Shown here: in pieces, positions 48,365 through 57,468 of the stretch
Position numbering within the stretch: position 1 is the first letter of the stretch
Layout of the letters: every line of letters begins with the position of its first letter
Source: an uncultured Phycisphaerales bacterium
Lineage (GTDB): Bacteria > Planctomycetota > Phycisphaerae > Tepidisphaerales > Tepidisphaeraceae
Reading direction: 5' to 3'
Length of the DNA: 64,000 bases
Assembly: GCA_903871935.1 (NCBI GenBank)
Contig: CAIQIQ010000110.1
Span: 21,851-85,850 of the forward strand
Notes under the pieces: model-generated
Database searches by the model: none
What the model was told of the DNA's origin: nothing
Seen by the model: only the letters and a program-made list of their open reading frames with translations
Made by a program: the position numbers and the translations under genes

Positions 48365-50623
48365 CTACCTGGCGTTCTGCAGTTCAACGATGGCCGCTGC
48401 GATCTTACGTCGAGACTGCTCGTACCAGGCGCTACTGATCGCGCTCTTGGCCGCTTCCAACTCTTTGGGGTCGAGTTTCTTATCCTGCAATCGTACGTCG
48501 GCCTCGATGGCCATGGCCGGGCCGCCGGCCTTTGCGCCATCAACATCCACGGCCGCCAGCACATCGGCCAGCACTTTCATGGCCTTGTCGGCGGCTGCTT
48601 CTTTGCCCGCTTTGCGGGCCTGGTCAGCCATCGATTGCAGTGTGTAGCAGTACATCCAATCATTGACGCCTTGGCGCATGGCTTCCCATTCCAGCGTGGG
48701 GTCGTGCGTGGCCGAAGTCATGGATGGGTAAACGACGTTCCAGTCTCGCGTGTCTTTCAGCCACGGGCGGGTGTCACCATCGAGGTCGATCCACCAGTCG
48801 CCAACGCTTTCCATATACGCGAAATACTGCGTCGAAAACGCTCCGGTCTTGTACTGGTAGAAACCGGGGCGATAGCGATTGAGCTCCGGATTCACGTCAA
48901 AATCCGGACAGTAGAACATCAGTGTCTGGCCGGCCTTGCGTACCGCATCGATGCGCTGCGGATTGATGTATGACAGGTTATAGCAGACATAATCCAGCAC
49001 GTTGCCGAGTTGCTGCACGGCATTGGGATTGGCAGTAACGTAGGTCCGGGCAGCCGGAACATCACGCGTCCAGGTGAAATGTTTCTTGGTCTGATCGATC
49101 AATGCCTGAGTGTGCGGCTCATCAACGGGGAAGAACCCGACCTCGAAGCCCTGTCCCTTTGCCGTATTCACTTCTTCCTGGATGGCGGTGACATAACGAT
49201 GACGGTTGGCGTCATCCTTGGGCAGATTCTGCAACTGCTCGACACCGGAGATCAGCGGCGAACGATAGCCCATGTCCTTGAGCATCTTGTAGGCGTTGCG
49301 GCTCTGCTGTGCACTCTGTTCGTCATCCAATCGTGGCCCAAGGCCGCTAACGACCATGTCCATCCCATGGTCGCGCATGTCCAGCAACTCCATCGGTGAA
49401 ACATCGCCATAGTCGATGTAATAGAACTGACCGTGCGTTGAATGGTCGGGATGCTGCAGTGCGAAGGGGTAGACACTGAGCTTGATGGGGAATGTGGCCT
49501 TACCGCCGTTCTGGCTGCTCACCTGAAGTTGGCCAGTGTATTCACCCGCCTTGGCATTCGTAGTTACACCAAAGGTAATCGTGGCAATCTCCAGACGATC
49601 CGGTTTGCACGCCTGGGCATCCTGTTCGACAAGCTGTTCGGGGCAGGTCCGGTAATCCTTACCCCAGCTTGAGCCGATACGCTGCTCGCTATAGCGCGCC
49701 CAGCGGGTTTGGCGCAGGGTCACCGGCATGGCCTTTGCATCGGCCCATTTCACGCTGACCTCGCCGATATCCTTGGTCGCCCGCACGGCGGCCGTCAGCG
49801 TAAGGATTTCACCAGGTGCCCCTTCCATGGTGATGGTGTCGGTCAATTCCCCTTCCTTAGGCTGACTGTTGGCAAAGAGCTGACGGTGAATGGGAGGGAA
49901 GAAAACACGATAGCCGCGCTCGTTCTCCGCCGCCGTGAATGCCGGTGCGGGACCCGCATCAGGCAGACCGAGGTTCTTAAAGCCGGGCAATAGCTTCTGC
50001 CGTGTCGCCTCGCGTTTCTCTGTGTCGGCCTTGAGCGCTCCGGCAATCATTGCCTTGGCGTTTGGCACAGTCGCGTTGGCCGAGAACAACGTCAGGGACT
50101 CGATGGGGATCTCAGCTTTGATATTGCTGAAGATGATGCGGAAGGTCGTGCCATCCTGGGAACGCAGCAGGGACCGAGGAATGACGATCGTTTGCGTCTT
50201 CCACTGGTTATCACCATCGCCGCCGAATACGCCCGCGTAGCCCGCGCCATCCAGGCCGCAGCCGCTCTTGCCCGACCAGACTGCCACCGGGGCTTTGGCG
50301 ATATCCTTGAAGCGCACTTCCAGGAAGAAGACCGAATTGGCAGCGCCATAGAAGTTGGGGTCAAAATCGAAGGCAGGCAGACGAATGCCCGCCGGAGGAT
50401 TACCGGGCTTGAGCAGGCGATACCGCATCTCACCTTCGTTGCCGGCGGCCCCGAAACGCTCGGTCGGGAACAGGCATGGCACCTTCGTCGCATCGGTATC
50501 GGTTGGAGCGCCAAGGTTCCATGTATAGAGGTTATCTCTGACGGGATTCTCCGCAGCCGTGCTCCACGAAACCGCACAGGCCAGAACCGCCGCTACCGCC
50601 AACACACCCAGGTATTGCTTCAT
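48365..50623 (-). CDS. Secreted GH123-like/DUF4091 glycoside hydrolase
   Basis: A 752-aa exported protein with signal peptide MKQYLGVLAVAAVLACAVSW cut near TAAE. An N-terminal beta-sandwich is followed by a middle beta domain (about 230-400; GEYTGQLQVSSQNGGKATFP) and a TIM-barrel-like part with VGFFPVDEPHTQALI, where the Asp-Glu pair is like that of GH123/DUF4091 enzymes. The role is probably to release N-acetylated or other hexose units from glycans. It converges with the DUF5107 gene with 14 nt between them. Confidence 0.75.
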   Translation of the reverse strand: MKQYLGVLAVAAVLACAVSWSTAAENPVRDNLYTWNLGAPTDTDATKVPCLFPTERFGAAGNEGEMRYRLLKPGNPPAGIRLPAFDFDPNFYGAANSVFFLEVRFKDIAKAPVAVWSGKSGCGLDGAGYAGVFGGDGDNQWKTQTIVIPRSLLRSQDGTTFRIIFSNIKAEIPIESLTLFSANATVPNAKAMIAGALKADTEKREATRQKLLPGFKNLGLPDAGPAPAFTAAENERGYRVFFPPIHRQLFANSQPKEGELTDTITMEGAPGEILTLTAAVRATKDIGEVSVKWADAKAMPVTLRQTRWARYSEQRIGSSWGKDYRTCPEQLVEQDAQACKPDRLEIATITFGVTTNAKAGEYTGQLQVSSQNGGKATFPIKLSVYPFALQHPDHSTHGQFYYIDYGDVSPMELLDMRDHGMDMVVSGLGPRLDDEQSAQQSRNAYKMLKDMGYRSPLISGVEQLQNLPKDDANRHRYVTAIQEEVNTAKGQGFEVGFFPVDEPHTQALIDQTKKHFTWTRDVPAARTYVTANPNAVQQLGNVLDYVCYNLSYINPQRIDAVRKAGQTLMFYCPDFDVNPELNRYRPGFYQYKTGAFSTQYFAYMESVGDWWIDLDGDTRPWLKDTRDWNVVYPSMTSATHDPTLEWEAMRQGVNDWMYCYTLQSMADQARKAGKEAAADKAMKVLADVLAAVDVDGAKAGGPAMAIEADVRLQDKKLDPKELEAAKSAISSAWYEQSRRKIAAAIVELQNAR

Positions 50624-50697
50624 GATGTTCTCTCAAATTGCCCAATCTATGGGCACTGTCACACCGCTGCACTCATCTTCTTGTCCACGTTTTTACC

Positions 50698-51390
50698 TCA
50701 GCGATGGTGAAGAATGCGGATGTCCGACTCGGTCGCGATAATCGCCATCTCCGCCATGGAGATGAAAAGTCCGGTGCCGACGATGCCGGCCCGACTGTGG
50801 AGCTTGCGGTCAAGATCCTGTGGCGAGGTGATGCCCTCGCTGAAAGTCAGGTGGTAAATGTAATTGCCGTTGTCGCTGACGAAGGGAGAGCCATCCTCCC
50901 TGCTTCGCAGGCGCGGGGTGCCCCCGAGGCTGTGAAAGAACGCCTCATGCGTCTGATGGGCAAAGGGAATGACCTCGACCGGCAAGGGGCCTTTGGTGCC
51001 GAGCTTTTGTACAAGCTTGGAGGAATCAGCAATGCAGATAAAGCGGCGGGAGTTCTGCTCAATGATCTTCTCACGGATCAACGCTGCGCCCAGGCCCTTG
51101 ATCAGATTGAGCCTGGGGTCGATCTCATCGGCGCCATCGACAGCCAGATCGACGACGCCACATTCCTCCAGGCGGATGATCGGAAGGGAGTACTTGCGGG
51201 CGAGGTTCTCCACCTGTACGGAAGTGGGAACGCAACGCAGATTACTGAACTTCCCAGACTGGAAAGCCTCGCCCAGCGCAATGATAAAGCATTCGGAGGT
51301 GGAACCCGAGCCAAGACCCAGAACCATGTCGCTGCGCACGTATTTGAGCGCCTCGGCGGCCGCACGTTGTTTTGCGTTCATGCTTGGCAT
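50698..51390 (-). CDS. rpiA: Ribose-5-phosphate isomerase A
   Basis: A 230-aa sugar phosphate isomerase of the pentose phosphate pathway (ribose-5-P to ribulose-5-P). The family motifs are VLGLGSGSTSECFIIALGEA, VDGADEIDPRLNLIKGLGAA and the ADSSKLVQKLGTKGPLPVEV stretch with the active Asp/Glu/Lys cluster intact. ATG 51390 is one of three clustered starts (51396 and 51381 are also in frame) and none has a good ribosome site. It shares its strand with the GH123-like gene (74-nt gap), with no functional link. Confidence 0.93.
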   Translation of the reverse strand: MPSMNAKQRAAAEALKYVRSDMVLGLGSGSTSECFIIALGEAFQSGKFSNLRCVPTSVQVENLARKYSLPIIRLEECGVVDLAVDGADEIDPRLNLIKGLGAALIREKIIEQNSRRFICIADSSKLVQKLGTKGPLPVEVIPFAHQTHEAFFHSLGGTPRLRSREDGSPFVSDNGNYIYHLTFSEGITSPQDLDRKLHSRAGIVGTGLFISMAEMAIIATESDIRILHHR

Positions 51391-51554
51391 AAGCATACTC
51401 GCTGGCGGCGGCGGCGACCAGAAGATCGGCCCTCGTTACGTGTGCCGATCGGCAGCCCCACGTTGAACCGTGCGACGACTTGTGGCAGAATCAGGCGGCA
51501 CTGTGGACCTCTGACCGCAAAATGGCCCGCAGTCCATTGAGCGAAGGAATGTCG

Positions 51555-51995
51555 ATGCTGCTGCAGACGAACAGTTACATTGTCCCGAGAGAGAAGGCGG
51601 AAGAGCATGCCCGCCTGATGCGGCGATTCAAACAGGCGCTGCATAAGATCGGGTGTGACCAGTTCGAGGTCTATGAGCAAACAGCGCCAGGCTGGGCCCC
51701 GGGCGAGAGCGGACGTTGCGTTCAACTCATGCGTTTCCGTGACCGCAAGCATCAGCAGCAGGTGCAGGCTCTGGAACGAACCGATCCGGCCGCCCAAACG
51801 ATCATCGCCGAGTTCTGCGAGTTGTTGAATGTCCCGTATCAGCAGCAGCAGGGATTCTTCGCGGCCGGGTTCTACCAGGCGGTAGTGAGCGAACGCGAGG
51901 GTGGTGATCAGCAGCCGGCGCAGCAACCCAAGCCCGAAGGCGAGGCGGAGGGCCCGAAGATTGAGGGGACCGTACCGCAACCGGGGATGTTCTAG
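51555..51995 (+). CDS. Conserved-looking hypothetical protein (146 aa)
   Basis: I do not recognise it. The first 100 residues alternate charged helices and short strands (MLLQTNSYIVPREKAEEHAR, QLMRFRDRKHQQQVQALERT), as in ferredoxin-like dimeric alpha-beta barrel domains. The last 35 residues are disordered and Gln/Pro/Glu-rich. ATG 51555 has GAAGGA 6 nt before it; ATG 51549 and an upstream frame from 51480 exist. It is divergent from rpiA. Confidence 0.65.
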   Translation: MLLQTNSYIVPREKAEEHARLMRRFKQALHKIGCDQFEVYEQTAPGWAPGESGRCVQLMRFRDRKHQQQVQALERTDPAAQTIIAEFCELLNVPYQQQQGFFAAGFYQAVVSEREGGDQQPAQQPKPEGEAEGPKIEGTVPQPGMF

Positions 51996-52418
51996 AACCT
52001 GATTTCCACCTCCTGCCGGCAGTGCAGATCTGTCGTAAGGCTGATCGGCGTTCGCGCGGATGTAGGCGGTGGGCGCAGAGTTCGCCACATTGCACGTGTC
52101 GTGTCACCAAAGAAGAGGGGAATCATGAGACGGACATTCACAGGTACGAACCTGGTGTTGTAGGGATCAATCTTCACCGGTCTTGCAGCGGCCGGGTGCA
52201 GCGCCATCGCTGCTGCCGCCAACAGAAGCGCCAAGGTAGCAGGTTCTCCAGCCGGCAATTGAATTGGGAGCGTGTAGCGTAATCGGTGGGCGTCAAACTG
52301 TCGTTGTCGAACTGAGTACGCGGCGAGACACGGTTGGCTGGTCTTGGGGACGTGCTTTGGCCGTGCGGCTAGTGCCCGCATTTGCATCTCGCGGCCGTGC
52401 GCAGAGACTGCTGTAGCT
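51996..52418. other. 423-nt gap between the hypothetical and the alpha-galactosidase-like gene
   Basis: It contains the amber-interrupted lipoprotein-like frame at 52125-52262, listed separately. A minus-strand open frame also spans 51992-52429, but its Arg/Pro-rich composition looks non-coding. No promoter or terminator is clear. Confidence 0.55.
52125..52262 (+). pseudogene. Small lipoprotein-like gene with an in-frame amber codon
   Basis: AGAGGGGA followed by ATG at 52125 gives MRRTFTGTNLVL, then TAG at 52161-52163, and then, in the same frame, GSIFTGLAAAGCSAIAAAAN and 12 more residues to a TGA at 52260. The reading after the amber is a typical bacterial lipoprotein signal with lipobox AAGC and a 15-residue tail. 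Without the TAG it would be a 45-aa lipoprotein. It is either a recent nonsense mutation, a sequencing error or readthrough. Short size leaves real doubt. Confidence 0.35.
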
Positions 52419-54770
52419 ATGGATGCCAAAATAGTGTTTGCCGGCGCGGATGAGACGACGCCGTCGCGGGCTCAGTTCTTCTCTTGGATCAACAACACGA
52501 ACGAAGGCACAACCGAAGCCCAGACACTGGTCAATTTAGCGTTCTTCCGATGGTTGCATGATGAGTATGGGATGACGCTGGACATCTACGCTTTTGACGC
52601 CGGGGCCATCGACGGGGCGTGCTTCTACGGGACGACTGATTCGGAACGGTTCCGGCGGCAGTTCCCGCGCGGGTTCGCCCCGCTGGTCGGCACGGCCGCC
52701 GCGATGGGCACGCGCCTGGGCGTCTGGGGCGGACCCGATGGGTTCGGTGACACGCCAGCTGAAGCCCAAGCTCGCATTGACATGATGGTGAGCCTGTGCC
52801 GCAATCACCACTTTGCCCTGTTCAAGATGGATGCGGTCTGCGGCCAGTTGCGCAAAGACAAGCAGCCAGCGTTCGTTGAGATGATGACGCAGTGCCGCAA
52901 GTATAGCCCCGATCTGATTCTGCTAAACCACCGCCTGGATCTGGGTGAAGGCCTGGCTCATGCCACGACGTTCCTGTGGGAAGGCGCTGAGACCTATATC
53001 GACGTCCACATGGCCAACAGTGTCCCGGCAACCCATAATCGCCTCTGCTCGATTTCGCGGGGACTTACACCGGACCTGAAGCGGCTTACCGAAGATCACG
53101 GTGTCTGCCTCTCCTCCTGCCTCGATTACTGGGAGGATGATCTGATCCTGCAGGCGTTCAATCGCTGCCTGATCCTCGCCCCGGAGATCTATGGCAATCC
53201 ATGGTTCCTGCGTGATGATGAGTACCCGCGTCTTGCCCGTATCTACAACCTGCATCGCCGCTTCCGCGACATCCTTACCAGCGGCATGGTCCTTCCGGAA
53301 GCACAGTTTGGGCCACACGCTGTGTCACGAGGCAATGGGCAGACGCGACTGATCACGCTGCGGAACCTGGGCTGGGAGGCGGTGCGATACCGTATTCGGC
53401 TGGATGCGACGATCGGTCTATCACTACCCTCTTCCGGCGCCAGTATCGAACTGCGCCGCCTGCATCCGCAGGAGCAGATACTCTCACGCTCATCATTTGG
53501 CGATACAGTGGATGTGGAGGTTCTGCCGTTCCGGTCGTGCCTTCTGCTGGCGAGTTCTGCGGTGGTGGACGAATTGGCCGTAGAAGCGTGCCAGTACGAG
53601 GTCGTGCGTGATGTTGCGGGCAAACCGGCAATACTCCGCCTGTTGGGAGAGCCCGGCACAACGGTCCAGGTGAAACTCGCCAGCGACCGGTCATTTGGCG
53701 GCGCTACCCTCGATGGCAAGGATGCGTCTGCCCTTGCCCAGGGCAAGTCGCTGCGCGTCAGTTTCCCCGGCGAGGAACTCCGCGATCCTTGGCACCGCAA
53801 GCTTGGCGAACTGTCTGCCTCTGCTGTGCCGGTCGACGCCGAAGCGCTGTATGAAGCCACCTGTTTTGCCGCCGACAATAACGCGCTGGAAGTGCGCGAG
53901 CTGCTTCGCTCCGGCCCAACGAAGATCCCGCAGGTACAGGCCGCCCGTGACGCCTTTTTCAATCAGCCGATCTTCCGCCACCGCAACCTGTGGGATCGGA
54001 ACCTGTTCGATGATGATCCGGAGACCGGATTTGCGGTAACCCGTCGCCGAGCGTGGTCCAATCTGCGCGTGCGCGGCGGGTGTTTCCGGCTGGACCTGGG
54101 CGAGCCGACGCTGATCGACCATCTGGTATATGAAGTGGGCTCCGACCACGACCTGCAGCCGTTGCGGAGCCAGGAGTGCACATGGGGCTCAACATCCGCC
54201 GACCTGAAGACCTGGCAGCGGCAACAGTTCTGGTGTCCTTCGCACATCGAAGCGCATTTCACCGGTGGCCGGCCGATCCGCTACATCCGCCTGAATACCC
54301 CGCCGGATCGGGTAAGGCACATCCGTGGGTTCTATCGTGGTAAAGCGCTGGACCGCACACGCTGGCGTGCGAGTAACCTCCTTGCCAATTATGCATCAGC
54401 TCCGGCGAAGAAGGCCTGGACGCTTGACTTCACATTGCCGCAAACGGCCCCCAATAGCTACCTTGCGATCGCCATCCACGGCATCCATGGACAGGAAGGC
54501 GCATATGCGGCATTGCGCGCCGGCGATGCGTATGTCGGTGCGCCGAGGCGGGCGCCATCGTTCCTGAGCGATTTCTGGGAGTGCCCGGTCCGCCAAGTTG
54601 ATCGTGGTTACGCCTATTTCATTCCGGTCACACCGGACCTGGTGAAATCGCCGTTGCAGGCGGTTGTGCTGGGCCTGGACCCGGCACATCTCGACCTTAG
54701 GCCCGAGCTGTGGATAACCGCGCATCCGGTACCGCTGGTGAGCCGCGAACTGATTCTCAATCCGCTATAA
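52419..54770 (+). CDS. Alpha-galactosidase-like (GH36-type) protein
   Basis: A 783-aa protein. The TIM barrel region (residues 30-300) contains NLAFFRWLHDEYGMTLDIYA and HHFALFKMDAVCGQL, where KxD matches the clan GH-D nucleophile, plus CLDYWEDDLILQAFNRCLIL as a possible acid/base. A beta domain and a C-terminal F5/8-type sandwich (FRLDLGEPTLIDHLVYEVGS) follow. No signal peptide was seen, so it may act in the cytoplasm. The start ATG 52419 has no clear ribosome site; the open frame begins at 52344. The URO-D-like gene follows its stop by 9 nt. Confidence 0.75.
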   Translation: MDAKIVFAGADETTPSRAQFFSWINNTNEGTTEAQTLVNLAFFRWLHDEYGMTLDIYAFDAGAIDGACFYGTTDSERFRRQFPRGFAPLVGTAAAMGTRLGVWGGPDGFGDTPAEAQARIDMMVSLCRNHHFALFKMDAVCGQLRKDKQPAFVEMMTQCRKYSPDLILLNHRLDLGEGLAHATTFLWEGAETYIDVHMANSVPATHNRLCSISRGLTPDLKRLTEDHGVCLSSCLDYWEDDLILQAFNRCLILAPEIYGNPWFLRDDEYPRLARIYNLHRRFRDILTSGMVLPEAQFGPHAVSRGNGQTRLITLRNLGWEAVRYRIRLDATIGLSLPSSGASIELRRLHPQEQILSRSSFGDTVDVEVLPFRSCLLLASSAVVDELAVEACQYEVVRDVAGKPAILRLLGEPGTTVQVKLASDRSFGGATLDGKDASALAQGKSLRVSFPGEELRDPWHRKLGELSASAVPVDAEALYEATCFAADNNALEVRELLRSGPTKIPQVQAARDAFFNQPIFRHRNLWDRNLFDDDPETGFAVTRRRAWSNLRVRGGCFRLDLGEPTLIDHLVYEVGSDHDLQPLRSQECTWGSTSADLKTWQRQQFWCPSHIEAHFTGGRPIRYIRLNTPPDRVRHIRGFYRGKALDRTRWRASNLLANYASAPAKKAWTLDFTLPQTAPNSYLAIAIHGIHGQEGAYAALRAGDAYVGAPRRAPSFLSDFWECPVRQVDRGYAYFIPVTPDLVKSPLQAVVLGLDPAHLDLRPELWITAHPVPLVSRELILNPL

Positions 54771-54779
54771 TGGAGACCC

Positions 54780-55850
54780 ATGGCAACGGAACTGACCACA
54801 CATGAGCGTATGACACGGATGCTGGCGCACAAGGATGCGGACCGCGTTCCGATCACCGATTCACCCTGGGGATCGACGTTGGCTCGCTGGCGTCGCGAGG
54901 GGCTGCCTGGCGATGTTGCATGGGATCGCTACTTTGGGCTTGACCAGTTCCAGTCCATCGGCGTTGATAACTCGCCGCGGTTTGAAGTGAAAACGATCGA
55001 GGAGACGGATGAATGGGTGATTACGCACACCCAGTGGGGCGCCACCATCAAGAGCTGGAAGAAACACGGTGGCGTGCCGGAGTTTATCGACTTTGATGTG
55101 AGGGATCGCGATACCTGGGCGAAGGCGAAAGCCCGAATGACGCCGACCCGCGACCGTGTCGACTTCAAGCGTTTGCAGGAAAACTACGCCCGGTGGCGCA
55201 GCGAAGGAGCGTGGATCACCGCAGGTTTCTGGTTTGGCTTTGATGTCACCCATTCGTGGTTTCTGGGCACCGATCGCGTGTTGATGGCGATGGTCGAGGA
55301 CCCGCAGTGGATGATCGAGGTGATGAACCGCGAACTGGATATGAGCATCGCCATGCACGAGATGGTCTGGGATGCCGGGTACCATTTCGATTCCATCTAC
55401 TGGCCCGACGACATGGGCTACAAGGGCAAGACGTTTTTCTCCATCGACATGTACCGCGAAATCGTTAAGCCGATCCACAAACGGGCGGCCGACTGGGCGC
55501 ATGCTCGCGGCGTAAAGGTTCATCTGCACTCCTGTGGCGATGTCCGCAGTTTCGTGCCCGAGTTGATCGAGATCGGCATTGATGCGCTGAACCCCCTGGA
55601 GGTAAAGGCCGGTATGGATCCGGCTTGGCTCAAGCGTACCTATGGCAAACAACTGGCCTTCCACGGCGGATTGAATGCCGTCCTGTTTGGCGACATGCAG
55701 AAAATGGAACAGCACATGCGGCAGATCGTTCCGATCCTGAAACAGAATGGAGGCTACATCCTCTCGTCGGATCACTCGGTGCCGGATTCGGTCAGTTTCA
55801 AGGAGTTTGGCCGGTTTATCGAACTGGCAAAGGAACTGGGACGGTACTAG
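54780..55850 (+). CDS. Uroporphyrinogen decarboxylase-like protein (paralogue 3)
   Basis: A 356-aa TIM-barrel protein. The start TTHERMTRMLAHKDADRVPI is the family hallmark, and VHLHSCGDVRSFVPELIEIG gives the HxCG zinc-type motif. The C-terminal zinc ligand position is occupied by SSDH (GGYILSSDHSVPDSVSFKEF). It is linked by 9 nt to the alpha-galactosidase-like gene, which hints at a role in a sugar pathway rather than haem. The AEC permease follows 25 nt later. Confidence 0.82.
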   Translation: MATELTTHERMTRMLAHKDADRVPITDSPWGSTLARWRREGLPGDVAWDRYFGLDQFQSIGVDNSPRFEVKTIEETDEWVITHTQWGATIKSWKKHGGVPEFIDFDVRDRDTWAKAKARMTPTRDRVDFKRLQENYARWRSEGAWITAGFWFGFDVTHSWFLGTDRVLMAMVEDPQWMIEVMNRELDMSIAMHEMVWDAGYHFDSIYWPDDMGYKGKTFFSIDMYREIVKPIHKRAADWAHARGVKVHLHSCGDVRSFVPELIEIGIDALNPLEVKAGMDPAWLKRTYGKQLAFHGGLNAVLFGDMQKMEQHMRQIVPILKQNGGYILSSDHSVPDSVSFKEFGRFIELAKELGRY

Positions 55851-55875
55851 CGCCTTAGTTCGCGAAAGGAATCGC

Positions 55876-56877
55876 ATGCACGGTTCGGAGCCGGTAATTC
55901 TTGGACTGAAGATCGTCGCCATGTTTCTGGTGATGGCCGTGGGATTTTTCAGCCGCCGGCGCGAATTGATCACCGGCGACTCGACGGCCGTGCTCGCTCG
56001 CATCTGCACCGATATCACCTTGCCGCCGATGATCTTTATGCAGATGGTGCGCACGGTTGATCTGGCATCGTTGCGGGTGAACTGGCTGTTACCACTGCTG
56101 GCGATTGGAGCGATCGGCTTGGGATGCCTGATCGGGTGGATCAACTGGAGGTTGCTCGCCCGGCGGTCGCAGGCGCCGGTGTACATCTTCGCCAGCGGCA
56201 TGAGTAATTGGATCTACCTGCCGCTTCCGATCATCCAGGCGATCTATGGCACGCGAGGATTGCAGTCGCTGTTTCTGTGCAACCTGGGCATACAGGTGCA
56301 GTTCTGGTCGATGGGCGTGGCCATCTTGCATGGCGGCAAAGTGGACCTGCCCGCACTGCGGAGGGTCGCGGTGAACCCGGGTTTGATCGCGACGGTTGCG
56401 GGAATCGTTTTTGCCGTGGCGGTCGGCGTGTCGGGAACAGCCGCCATCGGTCTGGCCGACGTTCAGCCATACAAATCGGTGATCGACGTAGTCAGCGGTG
56501 CATTGGACATGCTGGGGTCGGCGACAATTCCCATCTCTATGCTGGTAACCGGGGCTCAAATCGCCACAGCGAGCGTACTGCAGGTACGGCCAGGCGGCGC
56601 CATCGCCGGCATCGTCGCCAACCGTCTGATTGTGACGCCGCTGATCGTCATTGCGGGGCTGGCCGGAGTGCACGCGGCCGCTCCTGCCATCCCGGTCGAG
56701 TCGCTGCTGGTGGTTGCCATCATCGCGATGATGCCGGTTTCGGTGACGCTGACCGTGCTGACGGAGAAGATGAACCAGGATACACCGTTGGCCGCCCAAG
56801 CTGTACTGTGGACGACACTGACGTCGATTGTAACGGTGCCGCCGCTGTTCATCCTGGCGCGGAGAGTGCTGGAATGA
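55876..56877 (+). CDS. AEC-family (auxin efflux carrier-like) permease
   Basis: A 333-aa membrane protein with ten predicted hydrophobic segments (ILGLKIVAMFLVMAVGFFSR, WLLPLLAIGAIGLGCLIGWI, LIVTPLIVIAGLAGVHAAAP). The family exports organic anions or metabolites. It likely carries a product of the preceding genes. AAAGGA lies 5 nt before ATG 55876; the longer frame from 55747 overlaps the previous gene. Confidence 0.86.
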   Translation: MHGSEPVILGLKIVAMFLVMAVGFFSRRRELITGDSTAVLARICTDITLPPMIFMQMVRTVDLASLRVNWLLPLLAIGAIGLGCLIGWINWRLLARRSQAPVYIFASGMSNWIYLPLPIIQAIYGTRGLQSLFLCNLGIQVQFWSMGVAILHGGKVDLPALRRVAVNPGLIATVAGIVFAVAVGVSGTAAIGLADVQPYKSVIDVVSGALDMLGSATIPISMLVTGAQIATASVLQVRPGGAIAGIVANRLIVTPLIVIAGLAGVHAAAPAIPVESLLVVAIIAMMPVSVTLTVLTEKMNQDTPLAAQAVLWTTLTSIVTVPPLFILARRVLE

Positions 56878-56939
56878 CGCATCGTGTTCGCATCTCAAGG
56901 GGCATCTGGTAGAGTCTGTCACAACCGAGGTAAACACAC

Positions 56940-57452
56940 GTGGATCTAGAGCTTCGCAAACTGATTGCAGAACGAGTGGACGAAAAGGGACAGGCGAAAA
57001 TGTCGGCAGGCCCATCGGGCTGGCTGGACGAGATTACGGTGGGGACCGGCGCAAAGGCGGCCGCTTATCGCCTCAAGCCGCTCGCCGAGTTGTATGGTGC
57101 TGGCACCGGCGTTGAGGCGATGGATCCTCAGAACAAGGTGTTCCAGCCGTTGCTGCACGGGATTGAGTCGCAGATTCTACGCTTTGACGTCGCGCAGCGT
57201 GGACATCTGACCGATGGAGAAGTGTCGCTGGCGCTGGGTAAACTGGCGATGAGTCCCGAAGCGGACGCCGGCACCGATGTTCTGGCGAACCGCATCCAGA
57301 TTGCTCTGCGGCTGGCGCTGAGCCTGGGCAACTATTCCCGCCAGGAAGTGAAGCAAGCGCTGCGCCGGATTGCCAAGTCCGTTGAGATGCACACAAAGCT
57401 GTCCGGCGCTCGCGGCTACATCAACTTCGTGCGCAAGCATGTGCGCGCGTAG
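56940..57452 (+). CDS. Hypothetical protein (170 aa, GTG start)
   Basis: I do not recognise it. It is mostly helical (ELRKLIAERVDEKGQAKMSA, ILRFDVAQRGHLTDGEVSLA, LGNYSRQEVKQALRRIAKSV) with a conserved-looking Gly/Trp loop (GPSGWLDEITVG). The GTG at 56940 follows GAGG by about 9 nt. Its stop is 6 nt from the gltX stop, and a hairpin spans the junction. Confidence 0.7.
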   Translation: MDLELRKLIAERVDEKGQAKMSAGPSGWLDEITVGTGAKAAAYRLKPLAELYGAGTGVEAMDPQNKVFQPLLHGIESQILRFDVAQRGHLTDGEVSLALGKLAMSPEADAGTDVLANRIQIALRLALSLGNYSRQEVKQALRRIAKSVEMHTKLSGARGYINFVRKHVRA

Positions 57453-57468
57453 GCGCCCCTACCGCGCG
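57443..57468. terminator. GC-rich hairpin at the convergent 56940/gltX junction
   Basis: GCGCGTAGG and CCTACCGCGC pair (one bulge) over a 4-nt loop, spanning both stop codons, so it can serve both transcripts. No T-tract is present. Confidence 0.4.

Noticed and set aside
51992..52429. A 145-codon minus-strand open frame
   Set aside because: Pro/Arg-rich, no motif, overlaps the end of the preceding plus gene and the lipoprotein-like frame.
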